Notes under the pieces: generated by a model
Database searches by the model: none
What the model saw: only the letters and a program-made list of their open reading frames with translations
What the model was told of the DNA's origin: nothing
Source of the DNA: Deltaproteobacteria bacterium
Lineage (GTDB): Bacteria > Desulfobacterota > Desulfobacteria > Desulfobacterales > JAFDFH01
DNA length: 5,770 nt
Assembly (NCBI GenBank): GCA_019309945.1
Contig: JAFDFH010000178.1
Coordinates: 1-5,770, forward strand
Reading direction: 5' to 3'
Made by a program: the position numbers and the translations under genes
Shown: piece after piece, positions 5,721 through 5,770 of the stretch
Position numbering within the stretch: position 1 is the first letter of the stretch
How the letters are laid out: each line of letters starts with the position of its first letter

Positions 5721-5770
5721 TTGTTTTCTAAAGACTTTATCAGCGCCTTTAACATTCTTTGGCTTTCTGC
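5705..5770 (-). CDS. C-terminal end of a gene cut by the window edge, possibly four-helix-bundle protein
   Basis: Only the last 21 codons and the TGA stop (5707-5705) lie in the window; the gene continues beyond 5770. The visible tail reads SQRMLKALIKSLENKPLNP after two further residues. The MLKALIKSL portion resembles the last helix of the four-helix-bundle family related to proteins encoded in 23S rRNA intervening sequences, whose members commonly end in a similar ML-x-L-I-x-S-L pattern. The final residues KPLNP are encoded by the GGATTC-type repeat, so that tail was probably added by read-through into the repeat. A perfect hairpin follows at 5660-5684. The family assignment rests on about ten residues and is tentative. 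Confidence 0.45.
   Translation of the reverse strand, partial: AESQRMLKALIKSLENKPLNP

Overview
The window looks like bacterial chromosome of moderate GC content, with AT-rich intergenic stretches. It carries housekeeping and poorly characterised genes. No mobile element, CRISPR array, rRNA or tRNA was seen. The gene mix (an FmdB-type zinc ribbon, CutA, a DUF885 protein, and a probable four-helix-bundle protein ending in a GGATTC-rich repeat) suggests a Gram-negative, perhaps deltaproteobacterial (Desulfobacterota-like), host. That placement is an inference from family content, not a phylogenetic result.

Left part (1-964): fmdB-like (89-298, +) and cutA (333-647, -) converge on a 34-bp gap holding a small stem-loop. 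Each has a recognisable sigma-70-like promoter. The cutA promoter (TTGACA-17-TATACT) also settles its start codon. The AT-rich gap 678-964 holds that promoter and one doubtful 27-codon ORF.

Central and right part (965-5362): four genes all lie on the minus strand. In transcription order they are a Nudix hydrolase, a DUF885 putative metallopeptidase, an ATP-grasp enzyme of unknown substrate, and a class I SAM-dependent methyltransferase. The last two overlap by 4 bp (ATGA) and are almost certainly translationally coupled. They are the best candidate here for an undescribed small pathway: an ATP-dependent ligation plus a methylation. The gaps of 63 and 85 bp between the other genes allow one long operon, but a weak internal promoter may precede the ATP-grasp gene.

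Right edge (5363-5770): this stretch is organised rather than empty. On the minus strand it reads: the last 21 codons of a probable four-helix-bundle protein, whose stop lies in a degenerate repeat; a perfect 10-bp stem hairpin; a perfect 15-bp palindrome; an extended -10 promoter (TGATATAAT); a leader of roughly 220 nt; and a hairpin followed by six T. After these comes the Nudix gene, which has a TTG start. This arrangement suggests either an attenuated leader controlling the Nudix gene or a short RNA of about 165 nt ending at the hairpin.
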